64,000 bases of DNA, from NCBI GenBank assembly GCA_050331575.1, contig JBHJGS010000038.1, positions 1 to 64,000 of the forward strand. Direction: 5' to 3'. Positions within the stretch are counted from its first letter, which is position 1. The number at the start of each line of letters is the position of its first letter. Under the pieces are notes generated by a model. It was given only the letters and a program-made list of their open reading frames with translations. It was not told the origin of the DNA and did not search any database. This document shows, one piece after another, positions 33,649 to 42,033 of this stretch. The translations under genes were made by a program, and so were the position numbers. The DNA comes from JBHJGS01 sp050331575 (GTDB taxonomy: Bacteria > Pseudomonadota > Alphaproteobacteria > Sphingomonadales > Rhodothalassiaceae).

Positions 33649-35161
33649 GCCAGTTGTCGAGGCGGCCGCGCCGGCGCCGGTCAAGGCCCCGCGCATCGCC
33701 ATCATCGATATCGGCTCCAATTCCGTGCGACTGGTGGTGTTCGACGGACCGCGCCGGCATCCGCGCCAGATCTTCAACGAAAAGGCGCTGTGCGGGCTGG
33801 GCCGGGCGGTCGGCAAGACCGGCCGTATGGATGAGGAGGCGATGGACCGGGCGCTGGCCACACTCGCCCGCTTCGCCGCTCTGTTCGAGCCGATGCAGAT
33901 CGACCGGGTGGTCGCGGTGGCGACCGCGGCGATCCGCGACGCCGACAATGGCCCAGCCTTCGTCAAGCGTGTCAAACGCCATACCGGCATCGATATCGAG
34001 ACCATCCCTGGTGAAGAAGAGGCGCGCCTGTCCGCCTTTGGCGTGATTGCCGGCATTCCCCAGGCCTGCGGTGTGGTCGGCGATCTGGGCGGTGGCAGCC
34101 TGGAACTGGTCGCCGTGGCCGACGGTCAGATCCATGAGCGGGCCAGCCTGTCGATCGGTCCGGTGCGGCTGCTGGGCGATGTCGGGGACGATGCCGCGGC
34201 GCAAAAGCCGCTGATCAAAGACGCATTAGCCAGGGTCGACTGGCTGAAGGCCTGGCGCGGCACCAATTTCTATGTGGTCGGCGGCGCCTGGCGGGCGATC
34301 AGCCGCATCCAGATGGTCCAGAAGAACTGGCCGTTGCCGATCCTGCACGGCTTCGCCTTGAGCGGCACATCCGCAGCCGAAACCGCCGCGCTGATCTCAC
34401 GCCAGCACCCGGAAGGGCTGAAGTCGATCCAGGGCGTGCCGGAGCGGCGGGTGGAGGCCTTGCCCACCGCTGCGCGCATCCTCGCCGCGGTGTTGAAACT
34501 TCTGGAGCCGGCCCAGCTGGTGTCGTCCAGCTTCGGCCTGCGCGAGGGCCTGCTGTTCGACCGGCTGGAAATCGATCCGCTGGCGCAGGATCCGTTCCTG
34601 GTGGAATGTCGGGAGCTGGCCGAACTGGCCGGCCGCTATCCAGAACATGGCGAAACCCTGATGCGGTGGCTGGACCCGCTCTATGACCAGGTCGCAGAGA
34701 GCGAAGAGGATCGACGGTTGCGCTTTGCCGCGTGTCTGCTGGCCGATATTTCCTGGCGCGGCCATCCCGATTTCCGCGCCGAGCGCGCGGTGATGGAGGT
34801 GCTGTACGGCCGCTTCGTCGGCGTTGACCATCCCGGCCGCGCCTTCGTGGCGCTGGCCCTGAACCAGGCCTATGGCGCCAATGCCGATACCGGGCTGGGC
34901 CAGGTGTGCCTGAAGCTGCTTGATGAAGAGCGCGCAGCCGTCGCCTTGCGCCTGGGGCTGGCGCTCAGGCTCGCGCAGCGCGTGTCCGCCGGCACCCAGA
35001 TGATCCTGGAGCAAACGAAACTGCGGCTGACCGAGACGCAACTGGTGCTGTGCTTTGCGCCTGACGCTGCGGCCTTGCGCGGGGAGATGGTCGAACGCCG
35101 CCTGGCCAAGCTTGCCCAGGCCTTGCAGCGAGAACCGGCGATCGAAGCCGACGGCGCATGA
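33626..35161 (+). CDS. ppx: Exopolyphosphatase (Ppx/GppA family)
   Basis: A 511-residue ASKHA-fold phosphatase. The phosphate loop IAIIDIGSNSVRLVVFD lies near residues 20-36, and GDLGGGSLELV near 151-161 with the catalytic region GEEEARLSAFGV near 128-139. The C-terminal HD-like domain is present (RFAACLLADISWRGHPDFRAE near 368-388). It releases phosphate from polyphosphate ends and may also act on pppGpp, linking to rsh. Confidence 0.95.
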   Translation: MWHLNRPEPVVEAAAPAPVKAPRIAIIDIGSNSVRLVVFDGPRRHPRQIFNEKALCGLGRAVGKTGRMDEEAMDRALATLARFAALFEPMQIDRVVAVATAAIRDADNGPAFVKRVKRHTGIDIETIPGEEEARLSAFGVIAGIPQACGVVGDLGGGSLELVAVADGQIHERASLSIGPVRLLGDVGDDAAAQKPLIKDALARVDWLKAWRGTNFYVVGGAWRAISRIQMVQKNWPLPILHGFALSGTSAAETAALISRQHPEGLKSIQGVPERRVEALPTAARILAAVLKLLEPAQLVSSSFGLREGLLFDRLEIDPLAQDPFLVECRELAELAGRYPEHGETLMRWLDPLYDQVAESEEDRRLRFAACLLADISWRGHPDFRAERAVMEVLYGRFVGVDHPGRAFVALALNQAYGANADTGLGQVCLKLLDEERAAVALRLGLALRLAQRVSAGTQMILEQTKLRLTETQLVLCFAPDAAALRGEMVERRLAKLAQALQREPAIEADGA

Positions 35162-35162
35162 G

Positions 35163-35197
35163 CCGGACGGACGCCCGCCATTTGGCCGTCCGTCCGG
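35163..35197. terminator. Bidirectional terminator between ppx and ndk
   Basis: CCGGACGGACG (35163-35173) pairs perfectly with CGTCCGTCCGG (35187-35197). It lies 2 nt after the ppx stop and 14 nt before the ndk stop on the other strand. Confidence 0.65.
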
Positions 35198-35210
35198 TCT
35201 GCTGCTCGGA

Positions 35211-35633
35211 TCAGCCGGTGATGTCGGTCTGAGCGAAGAAGAAGGAAATTTCACGCTGCGCGTTTTCCGCGCTGTCTGAGCCGTGGACGGAATTGGCTTC
35301 GATATTCTCCGCATATTGTCGGCGAATGGTGCCCTCCTCGGCATCCACCGGATTGGTGGCGCCCATCAGCTTGCGGTAGGCGGCGACGGCATCTTCGCCC
35401 TCAACCACCTGCACCACCACCGGGCCGGAGGTCATGAACGAGACCAAATCGCCGAAAAAGGCGCGCTGCTTGTGCACGGCATAAAAGGCCTCGGCCTGGT
35501 CCTGCGTCAGGCGCAGCCGCTTCTGCGCGACGATGCGCAGGCCCGCTTCCTCGATCATGGCGTTGATTTTGCCGGTCAGGTTGCGGCGGGTGGCATCGGG
35601 CTTGAGGATCGACAGGCTGTGTTCCAGGGCCAT
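35211..35633 (-). CDS. ndk: Nucleoside diphosphate kinase
   Basis: A 140-residue enzyme equalising NTP pools. The phospho-His is His117 in NSVHGSDS; the opening LSILKPDATRRNLTG is typical. Full length, cytosolic. Convergent with ppx, and divergent from the ABC-F gene. Confidence 0.97.
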   Translation of the reverse strand: MALEHSLSILKPDATRRNLTGKINAMIEEAGLRIVAQKRLRLTQDQAEAFYAVHKQRAFFGDLVSFMTSGPVVVQVVEGEDAVAAYRKLMGATNPVDAEEGTIRRQYAENIEANSVHGSDSAENAQREISFFFAQTDITG

Positions 35634-35756
35634 GGAAATCTTCCTTCATTGATGGATTGTCTGGCAAAACGCGGGCGGCTTATAGGGCCCGGAACCGGCG
35701 CGGGCAAGGCTGCAAACGCTTGCCATCGCCACAAACTCGCTTAAACGGCGCATGCC

Positions 35757-37649
35757 ATGCTGCATATCAAGGATCTCAGCTACCGCATCGGGGACCGGTT
35801 GTTGTTCGACCGCGCCACCGTGGCCATCCCGGCAGGCAAAAAGGTCGGCCTGGTCGGCCGCAACGGTGCCGGCAAGACCACGCTGATGCGCCTGATCCTG
35901 GGCGAGGTGCCCGCAGAGACCGGCAGCATCAGCGTTCCCAAGCGGGCGCGCATCACTTTGGTGGCTCAGGAAGCCCCGGATGGCGAGCAATCCCTGATCG
36001 AGACGGTGCTGGCCGCAGATGAGGAGCTGATGGCGTTGGAGGCGGCAGCCGCGCGCGTGACCGACCCGCACCGACTGGCCGATATCCACACGCGCCTGGC
36101 CGATATCGGGGCCGCTGCAGCGCCGGCGCGCGCCGCGGCGATCCTGGCGGGATTGGGCTTCGATGCCGAGCAGCAGCAGCGGCCGTGCGCCAGCTTCTCC
36201 GGCGGCTGGCGCATGCGTGTGGGCCTGGCGCGGGCGCTGTTCACCCAGCCGGATCTTTTGCTGCTGGACGAGCCGACCAATTATCTGGATCTGGAAGGCG
36301 TGCTGTGGCTTGAGCATTTCCTGAAGGGCTATCCGCACACCGTGCTGGTGATCAGCCATGACCGCGATCTGTTGAACACCGCGGTCTCCGGCATCTTGCA
36401 CCTGACCGCGGGCAAGCTGGCCTTCTATGCCGGCGGCTATGACGCCTTTGATCGTCAGCGCAGCGACCAGTTGGAGCGCGAGGCCAAGATGAAGACCAAG
36501 ATGGAGGCGCAACGCCGCCATTTGCAGAGCTTCGTCGATCGCTTCCGCGCCAAGGCCTCCAAGGCCTCCCAGGCGCAGTCGCGGCTGAAAATGCTGGCCA
36601 AGCTGACGCCGAGCCCGGCCATGGTCGCTGAAGAGGCGCGGCCGTTCAGCTTCCCCAAGCCGGAGCCCTTGTCACCGCCGCTGATCGCGCTGGAGCGGGC
36701 CGCGGTCGGCTATGACCCGGACAGACCGGTGCTCAGCCGGCTGACCTTGCGGGTGGATATGGACGACCGCATCGCGCTTCTGGGCGCCAACGGCCAGGGC
36801 AAATCCACCTTCGCCAAGCTGCTCTGCGGCAAGTTGAAGCCGGTCTCGGGCAAGCTGTCCAAGCCAAAGACGCTGAAGATCGGCTATTTCGCCCAGCACC
36901 AGTTGGATGAGTTGATCCCGGGCCAAAGCCCTTATGACCATTTGCGCCGGCGCATGCCGGAGCATCCCGAAGCACGGGTGCGGGCACGGCTGGGCAGCTT
37001 CGGCTTTTCCGCCGACAAGGCTGACCGGCCGGTCGCCAGCCTGTCCGGCGGGGAAAAGGCGCGGCTGTTGTTCGCGCTAATGGCGTTTGACGGGCCGCAA
37101 CTGATGATCCTGGACGAGCCGACCAACCATCTGGACATCGACAGCCGCACCGCGTTGATGCACGCGATCAATGACTATGACGGCGCGGTTCTGCTGATCA
37201 GCCATGACAGATATCTGTTAGAGGCCTGCGCGGATCGCATCTGGGTCGCCGAGGCCGGGACGGTTCAACCCTTCGATGGTGACTTCGAAACTTACCGCAC
37301 GCAGCTATTGCAGGCGCGCGGCGCCAGTGCCGGCAATGAGGGCCCCAAGGGCGACAGCGTGCGCAAGCGTGAACGCCGGCAATCCGCGCAGGACCGGCAG
37401 CGCGTGGCACCGCTGAAACAAGCGGTCGCAGAGGCAGAAAACCGGCATGCCGAACTGGAGACGCAATATGGCCGGCTGCAGACCGCGCTGGCCTCGCCTA
37501 AGCTTTATGACGGAAGCGATCCAAAAGCGGCTGAAAAACAGCAGCTCCTGCGCAGCGAACAGGCGCGGCTGGAACAAGCTTTGCTCCAGGCCGAGGAGAT
37601 CTGGCTCGCCAGACTAAAGGATTTGGAAGAAATTGGCGGGAATCTATAA
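35757..37649 (+). CDS. ABC-F family ATPase (Uup/EttA-type)
   Basis: A 630-residue soluble protein with two ABC domains and no membrane part. Domain 1 has GRNGAGKTT (about 36-44) and LLLLDEPTNYLDLEG (about 167-181); domain 2 has GANGQGKST (about 344-352) and LMILDEPTNHLDIDS (about 446-460). Between them is the arm/linker (about 230-300), and a charged coiled coil closes the protein (about 540-625), as in Uup/YheS. ABC-F proteins act on ribosomes or replication intermediates; the exact role is not set by sequence. Confidence 0.92.
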   Translation: MLHIKDLSYRIGDRLLFDRATVAIPAGKKVGLVGRNGAGKTTLMRLILGEVPAETGSISVPKRARITLVAQEAPDGEQSLIETVLAADEELMALEAAAARVTDPHRLADIHTRLADIGAAAAPARAAAILAGLGFDAEQQQRPCASFSGGWRMRVGLARALFTQPDLLLLDEPTNYLDLEGVLWLEHFLKGYPHTVLVISHDRDLLNTAVSGILHLTAGKLAFYAGGYDAFDRQRSDQLEREAKMKTKMEAQRRHLQSFVDRFRAKASKASQAQSRLKMLAKLTPSPAMVAEEARPFSFPKPEPLSPPLIALERAAVGYDPDRPVLSRLTLRVDMDDRIALLGANGQGKSTFAKLLCGKLKPVSGKLSKPKTLKIGYFAQHQLDELIPGQSPYDHLRRRMPEHPEARVRARLGSFGFSADKADRPVASLSGGEKARLLFALMAFDGPQLMILDEPTNHLDIDSRTALMHAINDYDGAVLLISHDRYLLEACADRIWVAEAGTVQPFDGDFETYRTQLLQARGASAGNEGPKGDSVRKRERRQSAQDRQRVAPLKQAVAEAENRHAELETQYGRLQTALASPKLYDGSDPKAAEKQQLLRSEQARLEQALLQAEEIWLARLKDLEEIGGNL

Positions 37650-37668
37650 GTTTGAACAGATTGTTTTT

Positions 37669-37697
37669 TTGACGCGCATGCCCAGATTTTGTTAATG
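37669..37697 (+). promoter_or_regulatory. Probable sigma-70-type promoter for the PilZ-like gene
   Basis: TTGACG (37669-37674), 17-nt spacer, then TTAATG (37692-37697), about 57 nt before the ATG at 37754, in locally AT-rich sequence that also has a T-run after the ABC-F gene. Confidence 0.4.
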
Positions 37698-37753
37698 TAA
37701 TCATCGGTATCGGCAGCGAAGCAACCCCGCCGACCTCCTCATTGAGATGCATC

Positions 37754-38116
37754 ATGTTTCATTGTGTCCACCCGTACGAGCAAAGAGCAGCCCGGCGCCT
37801 GCCCATGGCCCTGCCCGGCAAGGTGACGCTGCTGGGCAAACGGTGTGAAATCGAAACGCTGAACATCTCCCCGTTCGGACTGTGCCTGCGCTTTAGAAGC
37901 GTCAAGGTGCCGCTTGACGGGATCAAGGTCGATCTCCCGCAGATTGGCCACTTTTTCGGGGATGTGCGCTGGTCCAAGCCCGGGCGCATGGGCATTGCCG
38001 TGCACGACCCGCTGTTCAGTGACGCGCTGCAAGATCTGCTGGTCCAGCGCACCCTGCGTTCGCTTCAAAGCTCACCCTTTTTCGGCAATCAGCTGTTCGG
38101 AACGGGTGTGCATTAG
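37754..38116 (+). CDS. PilZ-like domain protein
   Basis: A 120-residue protein. The motif pair of PilZ c-di-GMP receptors is present in variant form: an Arg-rich EQRAARRLPM near residues 9-18, and NISPFGLCLRF near 38-48 in place of (D/N)xSxxG. It may bind c-di-GMP, though the rest is short. The start is ATG at 37754; a TTG at 37742 is in frame. It stands alone between the ABC-F gene and a response regulator. Confidence 0.65.
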   Translation: MFHCVHPYEQRAARRLPMALPGKVTLLGKRCEIETLNISPFGLCLRFRSVKVPLDGIKVDLPQIGHFFGDVRWSKPGRMGIAVHDPLFSDALQDLLVQRTLRSLQSSPFFGNQLFGTGVH

Positions 38117-38385
38117 GTCATTCCGCTCAAGCGGCCATTTCTAGACCGGCACGATCGCTTGGGGTCCGCCGCTGCCCCGATCCGCACCCCACGACGCCCC
38201 GGCAGGGCTTTCGCCAAGGCAAGCGTGGCCAGCGACCGGCTGGCATGGCACAGGGAGTCCAATCGGTCGGATGGGGCTCCAGGTGCTCGGAACTCAGCAG
38301 CAACGCCGTGCGCCCTGTTTCGTTTCGTCAAAAGTAGGATACGCTCTGCCTTATTCTCCCGCCGTTTAGGGATGAGGAGTGTGAT
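38117..38385. other. Non-coding stretch before the response regulator gene
   Basis: 269 nt without a credible gene. It holds small hairpins (CCGC/GCGG at 38123-38134; GCCAGC/GCTGGC at 38228-38244) and, near 38261-38280, a sequence resembling the right arm of the type 1 palindrome without a partner arm. GAGGAG at 38374-38379 is the next ribosome binding site. Confidence 0.5.
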
Positions 38386-38793
38386 GTGCCGACCAACCGA
38401 GCCGTGCGGGATGATGCTGCGAAGGAAGGGACTCTGACCGGGCGGCGTGTCCTGGTGGTTGAGGACGAGTTCTTATTGGCGCGGTTTTATCAAGCCCTGC
38501 TGGAAGATGAGGGCTGTATCGTCATCGGCCCGGCCTACCGCGAGAGCGAGGCCTTGCAGCTGCTGCAGGACAGCAGCCCAGACGCCGCCGTCTTGGACGT
38601 GAATCTGCGTGGCAAGCGCGCCGCCAGGCTGGCGCGCGCCTTGAGCCATCGGGCGATCCCGTTCGTGGTCGCCACCGCCTATGGCGACAGCACATTGCGC
38701 GATCCTGTGTTGTTGGCGGCACCGCGTCTGGTCAAGCCAATCGACGCGGGCACATTGATCCTCGCCCTGCACCAGGCCTTGGGCACCGCCTGA
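38386..38793 (+). CDS. Single-domain response regulator (kaiC/HWE-kinase locus)
   Basis: A 135-residue protein that is a receiver domain only (residues 20-133). The acidic pair is Glu26-Asp27, the phospho-acceptor Asp71 (AVLDVNL) and the Lys117 (LVKPID). The start is GTG with GAGGAG 6 nt upstream. It converges on the HWE kinase gene with 13 nt between stops, so it is a strong candidate partner for that kinase. No output domain, so it must signal by protein contact. Confidence 0.85.
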   Translation: MPTNRAVRDDAAKEGTLTGRRVLVVEDEFLLARFYQALLEDEGCIVIGPAYRESEALQLLQDSSPDAAVLDVNLRGKRAARLARALSHRAIPFVVATAYGDSTLRDPVLLAAPRLVKPIDAGTLILALHQALGTA

Positions 38794-38806
38794 TCCGCCC
38801 GTTGCT

Positions 38807-39871
38807 CTAACCCTCTGGCGCATCCTGCAGCGGCAGATCGATTTCGCAGCGCGCGCCGGTATAGGGAAAGCTGTGCCGGGCAGCACCGCCGGCCTCAAAG
38901 CGCAGCACATGGTCAATCAGCTTGGAGCCGAAGCCGCGCCCGTCCGGCGGCGTTTCGATCGGCGGACCGCCTTGTTCCTGCCAGACCAGTCTCAGCTGCG
39001 GCCCGTCCGCGCTGGCGACATGGGTCCAGTCGACATGCACCTGGCCCTCGGCATTGCAGAAGGCGCCATATTTCACCGCGTTGGTGGTCAGTTCGTGGAT
39101 CACCAGATGCAGCGCCAAGGCCGCCTTGGTGGTCAGCACCAGATCCTCGCCGCGGCAAATCATGCGCGCATCCGCCTGATCGCCAACGGCGGCCCGCGCC
39201 TCCATGCGCAGCAATTCCATCAGCCCCATGCCGCGCCATTCCGCCATCGACATCAGGTCCAGGCTGCGCGCCATGGCATGCACGCGCTGGGAGAAGCTGC
39301 CGATGAAATGAGCCGGATCGCGGGCGTTGCGCCAGGTCTGATCGAGCAGCGCGGTCAGCTTGGCCAGGCTGTTCTTGGCGCGATGCTGAACCTCCAGGCC
39401 AAGCATGCGGATCTGTTCCTTCTGCTGTTCCAATTCAGCGATCTGATCGCGCAGGCGATACTGCTTGCGGCGCGACGCCAGGGCATTGCGCAGCGCATTG
39501 GCCAGAATCTCCGGCCGCAGCGGCCGGGTCAGCAAGGTGACCTGCAGCCCCGTCGGCTCGCCGGTCGCCAACAGCTGGATCAACGGATCCGGCAGCTGCG
39601 CAGGCGCTCGGCTCAGCACCAGGACGGGAAAGGCACTCCAGTCCGGCTGCGAAACCGCCCAGGCCAGCAGAGCCTCCATCACCGCAGGCACCAGCACGTC
39701 CTCGGTCATCACCAGGCAGCCGGCGCCACCGTCCAGCGCGGCATTGAGGGCTAGGGGCTCAATCGGCACCGCTTGCGCCGCCATCGCGTCGATCTGGTCG
39801 CACAGCGCCGCCCGATCGTCCGCCAGCGGGGTCAGGATCAGGCAGCGCAGCTCGGTCGGCGGCGCGGTCAT
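38807..39871 (-). CDS. HWE-family histidine kinase with degenerate receiver-like N-terminus
   Basis: A 354-residue soluble kinase. Residues about 8-130 have receiver-like strand/helix order but lack a clear acceptor Asp (VMTED region) and carry Arg instead of the conserved Lys (LLTRP), so it looks like a pseudo-receiver. A helix (about 136-160) leads to the HWE dimerisation segment with His163 (EVQHRAKNSLAKL), then the ATPase part with Asn264 in HELTTNAVKYGA and the family WxE motif (Trp297-Glu299). No membrane segment. The gene follows kaiC by 13 nt on the same strand. Confidence 0.85.
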   Translation of the reverse strand: MTAPPTELRCLILTPLADDRAALCDQIDAMAAQAVPIEPLALNAALDGGAGCLVMTEDVLVPAVMEALLAWAVSQPDWSAFPVLVLSRAPAQLPDPLIQLLATGEPTGLQVTLLTRPLRPEILANALRNALASRRKQYRLRDQIAELEQQKEQIRMLGLEVQHRAKNSLAKLTALLDQTWRNARDPAHFIGSFSQRVHAMARSLDLMSMAEWRGMGLMELLRMEARAAVGDQADARMICRGEDLVLTTKAALALHLVIHELTTNAVKYGAFCNAEGQVHVDWTHVASADGPQLRLVWQEQGGPPIETPPDGRGFGSKLIDHVLRFEAGGAARHSFPYTGARCEIDLPLQDAPEG

Positions 39872-39884
39872 CTGCGAGGGCCCG

Positions 39885-41336
39885 TCACACCGGGGCCTGC
39901 GGGCTCATCAGATTGAGGCTGCGCATATGTGCCAAATCGTCTTCCGTCAGCGGGGTGATGGCGATCCGGCCCGGTTCCAGGACCAACTGACACAAGTCAA
40001 CCCGGTGCGGGCCGGTGCGCTTCTTGATCACGGAGATCGACCGCCGGATCGCGCTCTGTGCTTCATATTGCCGCAAAAGGATCATGCAGTCCGACAAGAC
40101 GCTGACATCCAAACCGCGGCTCAGCTGGGTCAGAAATCCCGGCTGTTCGACCACAAGGACGGTGACAACCTGGCGCGAGCGCAAGGTGGCGACCAGCGTA
40201 TTCAGCTGCGCCAGGGCATGATCCTTGTGCGCCGCGGCGGTCAGATAGCCGTTGACGCTGTCGATCACCACGGTCTGGACCTGCGCCTGATCGGCCTCGT
40301 CCAGCACCTTGTGCACGAACTCGCCCGGCAGCACCTCGCCCGCACGCAGATCAAAGCTCCGCAGCCGCCCGCTGTCGGCAGCCTCGGCCAATGGCAGCCC
40401 CAGTGCCTCAGCACGGGCGATGAAGGTCTTGGCATGTTCTTCAAACAAGAAGACCGCGGCGGCTTCGCCTCTGCGCACGGCTGCCTCGACAAGACAGCTG
40501 GCGACGGTGGATTTGCCCGTCCCCGTCTGGCCGTAGATCAGCACCGCAGTGCCCTGGGAAACCCCGCCGCAGAGCAGATCGTCCAGGCTGTCCAGCCCGG
40601 TGCTGACCGTGTCCAGGCTCGGCGGATCCAGATCGCGCACGCTGGACAGCCGCGGAAACACGCGCACCCCAGTGGGCAGGATGGTGAAATCATGCAGGCC
40701 CTCCGCATGGGCCACCCCGCGCAGCTTGTTGATCTCCAGCCGCCGTTGGGCGATGCCATAGCCCGGCAGCGCGCGCCGCAGCGTCACCACGCCATGAACC
40801 AGCCCGGCAATCTGCGAATCGCCGCCGAATTCCGGGGTGCTGTCGATGCACAGGGCGGTGGTGCGATGGGTCAGCAGCATGTCCATGACCTCGCGGAACA
40901 GGCGGCGATAAGCCAGCACATCAAGCGCCCGCAGCCGCAGGTCAATCAGTGCATCGAGCACAAAGCGGCTGGGCTTCACCTCCTCCAACTGATGCTTCAG
41001 CGTGCCGAGAAGATGCTCCAGTTCCAACGCGCCGGTGTCGATCACGGTCTGTCGGTCCTTGTGACGGCTGGCAAAGACGCCATCGGCATCGACCACCGCA
41101 ACAGTGCCGATATCGAAACCATAGGCCTCAGCGACCAGCGATAATTCTTCACCCGTCTGCGACAGGGTTACGTAAAGCCCATTCTCGCCGCGGGCCTGAC
41201 CATCGGTCAGAAATTGCAGCGCCATGGTGGTCTTGCCGGTGCCCGGTTCGCCACGGAACAGATAGACATGGCCCTGGGGCAGGCCGCCGGCCATCAGCTC
41301 ATCCAGCCCCGCGATCCCGGTTGAGACTTTGGTCAT
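39885..41336 (-). CDS. kaiC: KaiC-like double-domain ATPase
   Basis: A 483-residue protein with two RecA-like KaiC domains. CI has Walker A GEPGTGKT (29-36) but Ser59-Gln60 where KaiC has the catalytic Glu pair. CII has GQTGTGKS (269-276) and retains Glu299-Glu300. By alignment, the phosphorylation site Ser431 of cyanobacterial KaiC corresponds to Ser412, while Thr432 corresponds to Val413 and Thr426 to Arg407. So CII may still phosphorylate one Ser, and CI is probably a weak ATPase. No kaiB lies in the window. Co-transcribed with the HWE kinase. Confidence 0.88.
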   Translation of the reverse strand: MTKVSTGIAGLDELMAGGLPQGHVYLFRGEPGTGKTTMALQFLTDGQARGENGLYVTLSQTGEELSLVAEAYGFDIGTVAVVDADGVFASRHKDRQTVIDTGALELEHLLGTLKHQLEEVKPSRFVLDALIDLRLRALDVLAYRRLFREVMDMLLTHRTTALCIDSTPEFGGDSQIAGLVHGVVTLRRALPGYGIAQRRLEINKLRGVAHAEGLHDFTILPTGVRVFPRLSSVRDLDPPSLDTVSTGLDSLDDLLCGGVSQGTAVLIYGQTGTGKSTVASCLVEAAVRRGEAAAVFLFEEHAKTFIARAEALGLPLAEAADSGRLRSFDLRAGEVLPGEFVHKVLDEADQAQVQTVVIDSVNGYLTAAAHKDHALAQLNTLVATLRSRQVVTVLVVEQPGFLTQLSRGLDVSVLSDCMILLRQYEAQSAIRRSISVIKKRTGPHRVDLCQLVLEPGRIAITPLTEDDLAHMRSLNLMSPQAPV

Positions 41337-41399
41337 TCGTATCCTCTGCCCTTACACCGGCCAGCATGCCAGCCTAGACGGCCTTACGAAAATCAGTGC

Positions 41400-41422
41400 G
41401 ACAAAAAAAGACCGATTTTGTC
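41400..41422. other. A/T-rich inverted repeat upstream of kaiC
   Basis: GACAAAA (41400-41406) and TTTTGTC (41416-41422) flank a 9-nt centre, 64 nt before the kaiC start. It could be an operator or a weak terminator for holC. A 9-bp tandem repeat (GATGAAGGT twice, 41478-41495) lies further upstream. The ORF at 41418-41729 is mostly antisense to holC and I do not call it. Confidence 0.35.
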
Positions 41423-41580
41423 CATGACTGGCGAAAAAATGCGGCTTCAAAAATTCGTCACAGTCAGAGAAGACGATGATGAAGGTGATGAAGGTGATGA
41501 TGGCAGAACCGACGGCCGATCCTTTTTGGATGTGGTTGAGGTGTTGGACGTCAGCTGCAGCCGGACCGATGGTCGCGCCG

Positions 41581-42033
41581 TCACCCGGCCCCCTTCTCCC
41601 AGCCGCCGCTGTCCTTCTGCTTCCAGTAGGTCAGCGGATGATCATCGGCTTTCAGCCTCGTCCACCAGCTGCGCGCCTGGGTCACCGCCGCCTCGTCGGT
41701 GCCGTCGAACAGGATCAGGCAACGGGTGAAGTCGGCGATATCGGCTTCCGGGGCGCGGCCATCGACCAGCACCAGCACATCGGCCTCATTCGGCCTCTCG
41801 GTGCCGGCGCTCAGATGGATCGGTTGCAGCGCGCCCCATTTGGGATCGGTGCCGTGCGGCAGGAAGCTATCGGCGTCATAGGTCCATAGCAACTGGTCCA
41901 GCCGGGCCAGCCGGGCGGCATCGCCAGTGCGCACCAGGATGCGGTGACCCGCGCCATAAGCCTTCTCCAGCAGCTTGGGCAGCGCCTGCTCCAGGCTGAA
42001 GCGGGTCAAATGATAAAAGCCGATCTCGGTCAC
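41581..42033 (-). CDS. holC: DNA polymerase III chi subunit
   Basis: A 150-residue clamp-loader accessory protein that ties the replicase to SSB. It shows FYHLTRFSLEQALPKLLEKAYGAGHRILVRTG at the N-terminus, LLWTYDADSFLPHG near 48-61, and PLTYWKQKDSGGW near the end, all typical of HolC. The GTG start overlaps the pepA stop by 4 nt, the usual pepA-holC arrangement. Confidence 0.93.
   Translation of the reverse strand: MTEIGFYHLTRFSLEQALPKLLEKAYGAGHRILVRTGDAARLARLDQLLWTYDADSFLPHGTDPKWGALQPIHLSAGTERPNEADVLVLVDGRAPEADIADFTRCLILFDGTDEAAVTQARSWWTRLKADDHPLTYWKQKDSGGWEKGAG

Noticed and set aside
38261..38280. Possible fourth type 1 palindrome
   Set aside because: Only the right-arm motif is present and no partner arm is found at the expected distance, so I do not count it as a copy.
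41418..41729. 103-residue open frame upstream of kaiC
   Set aside because: The second half is antisense to holC and the first half is low-complexity from a short tandem repeat; no ribosome binding site.
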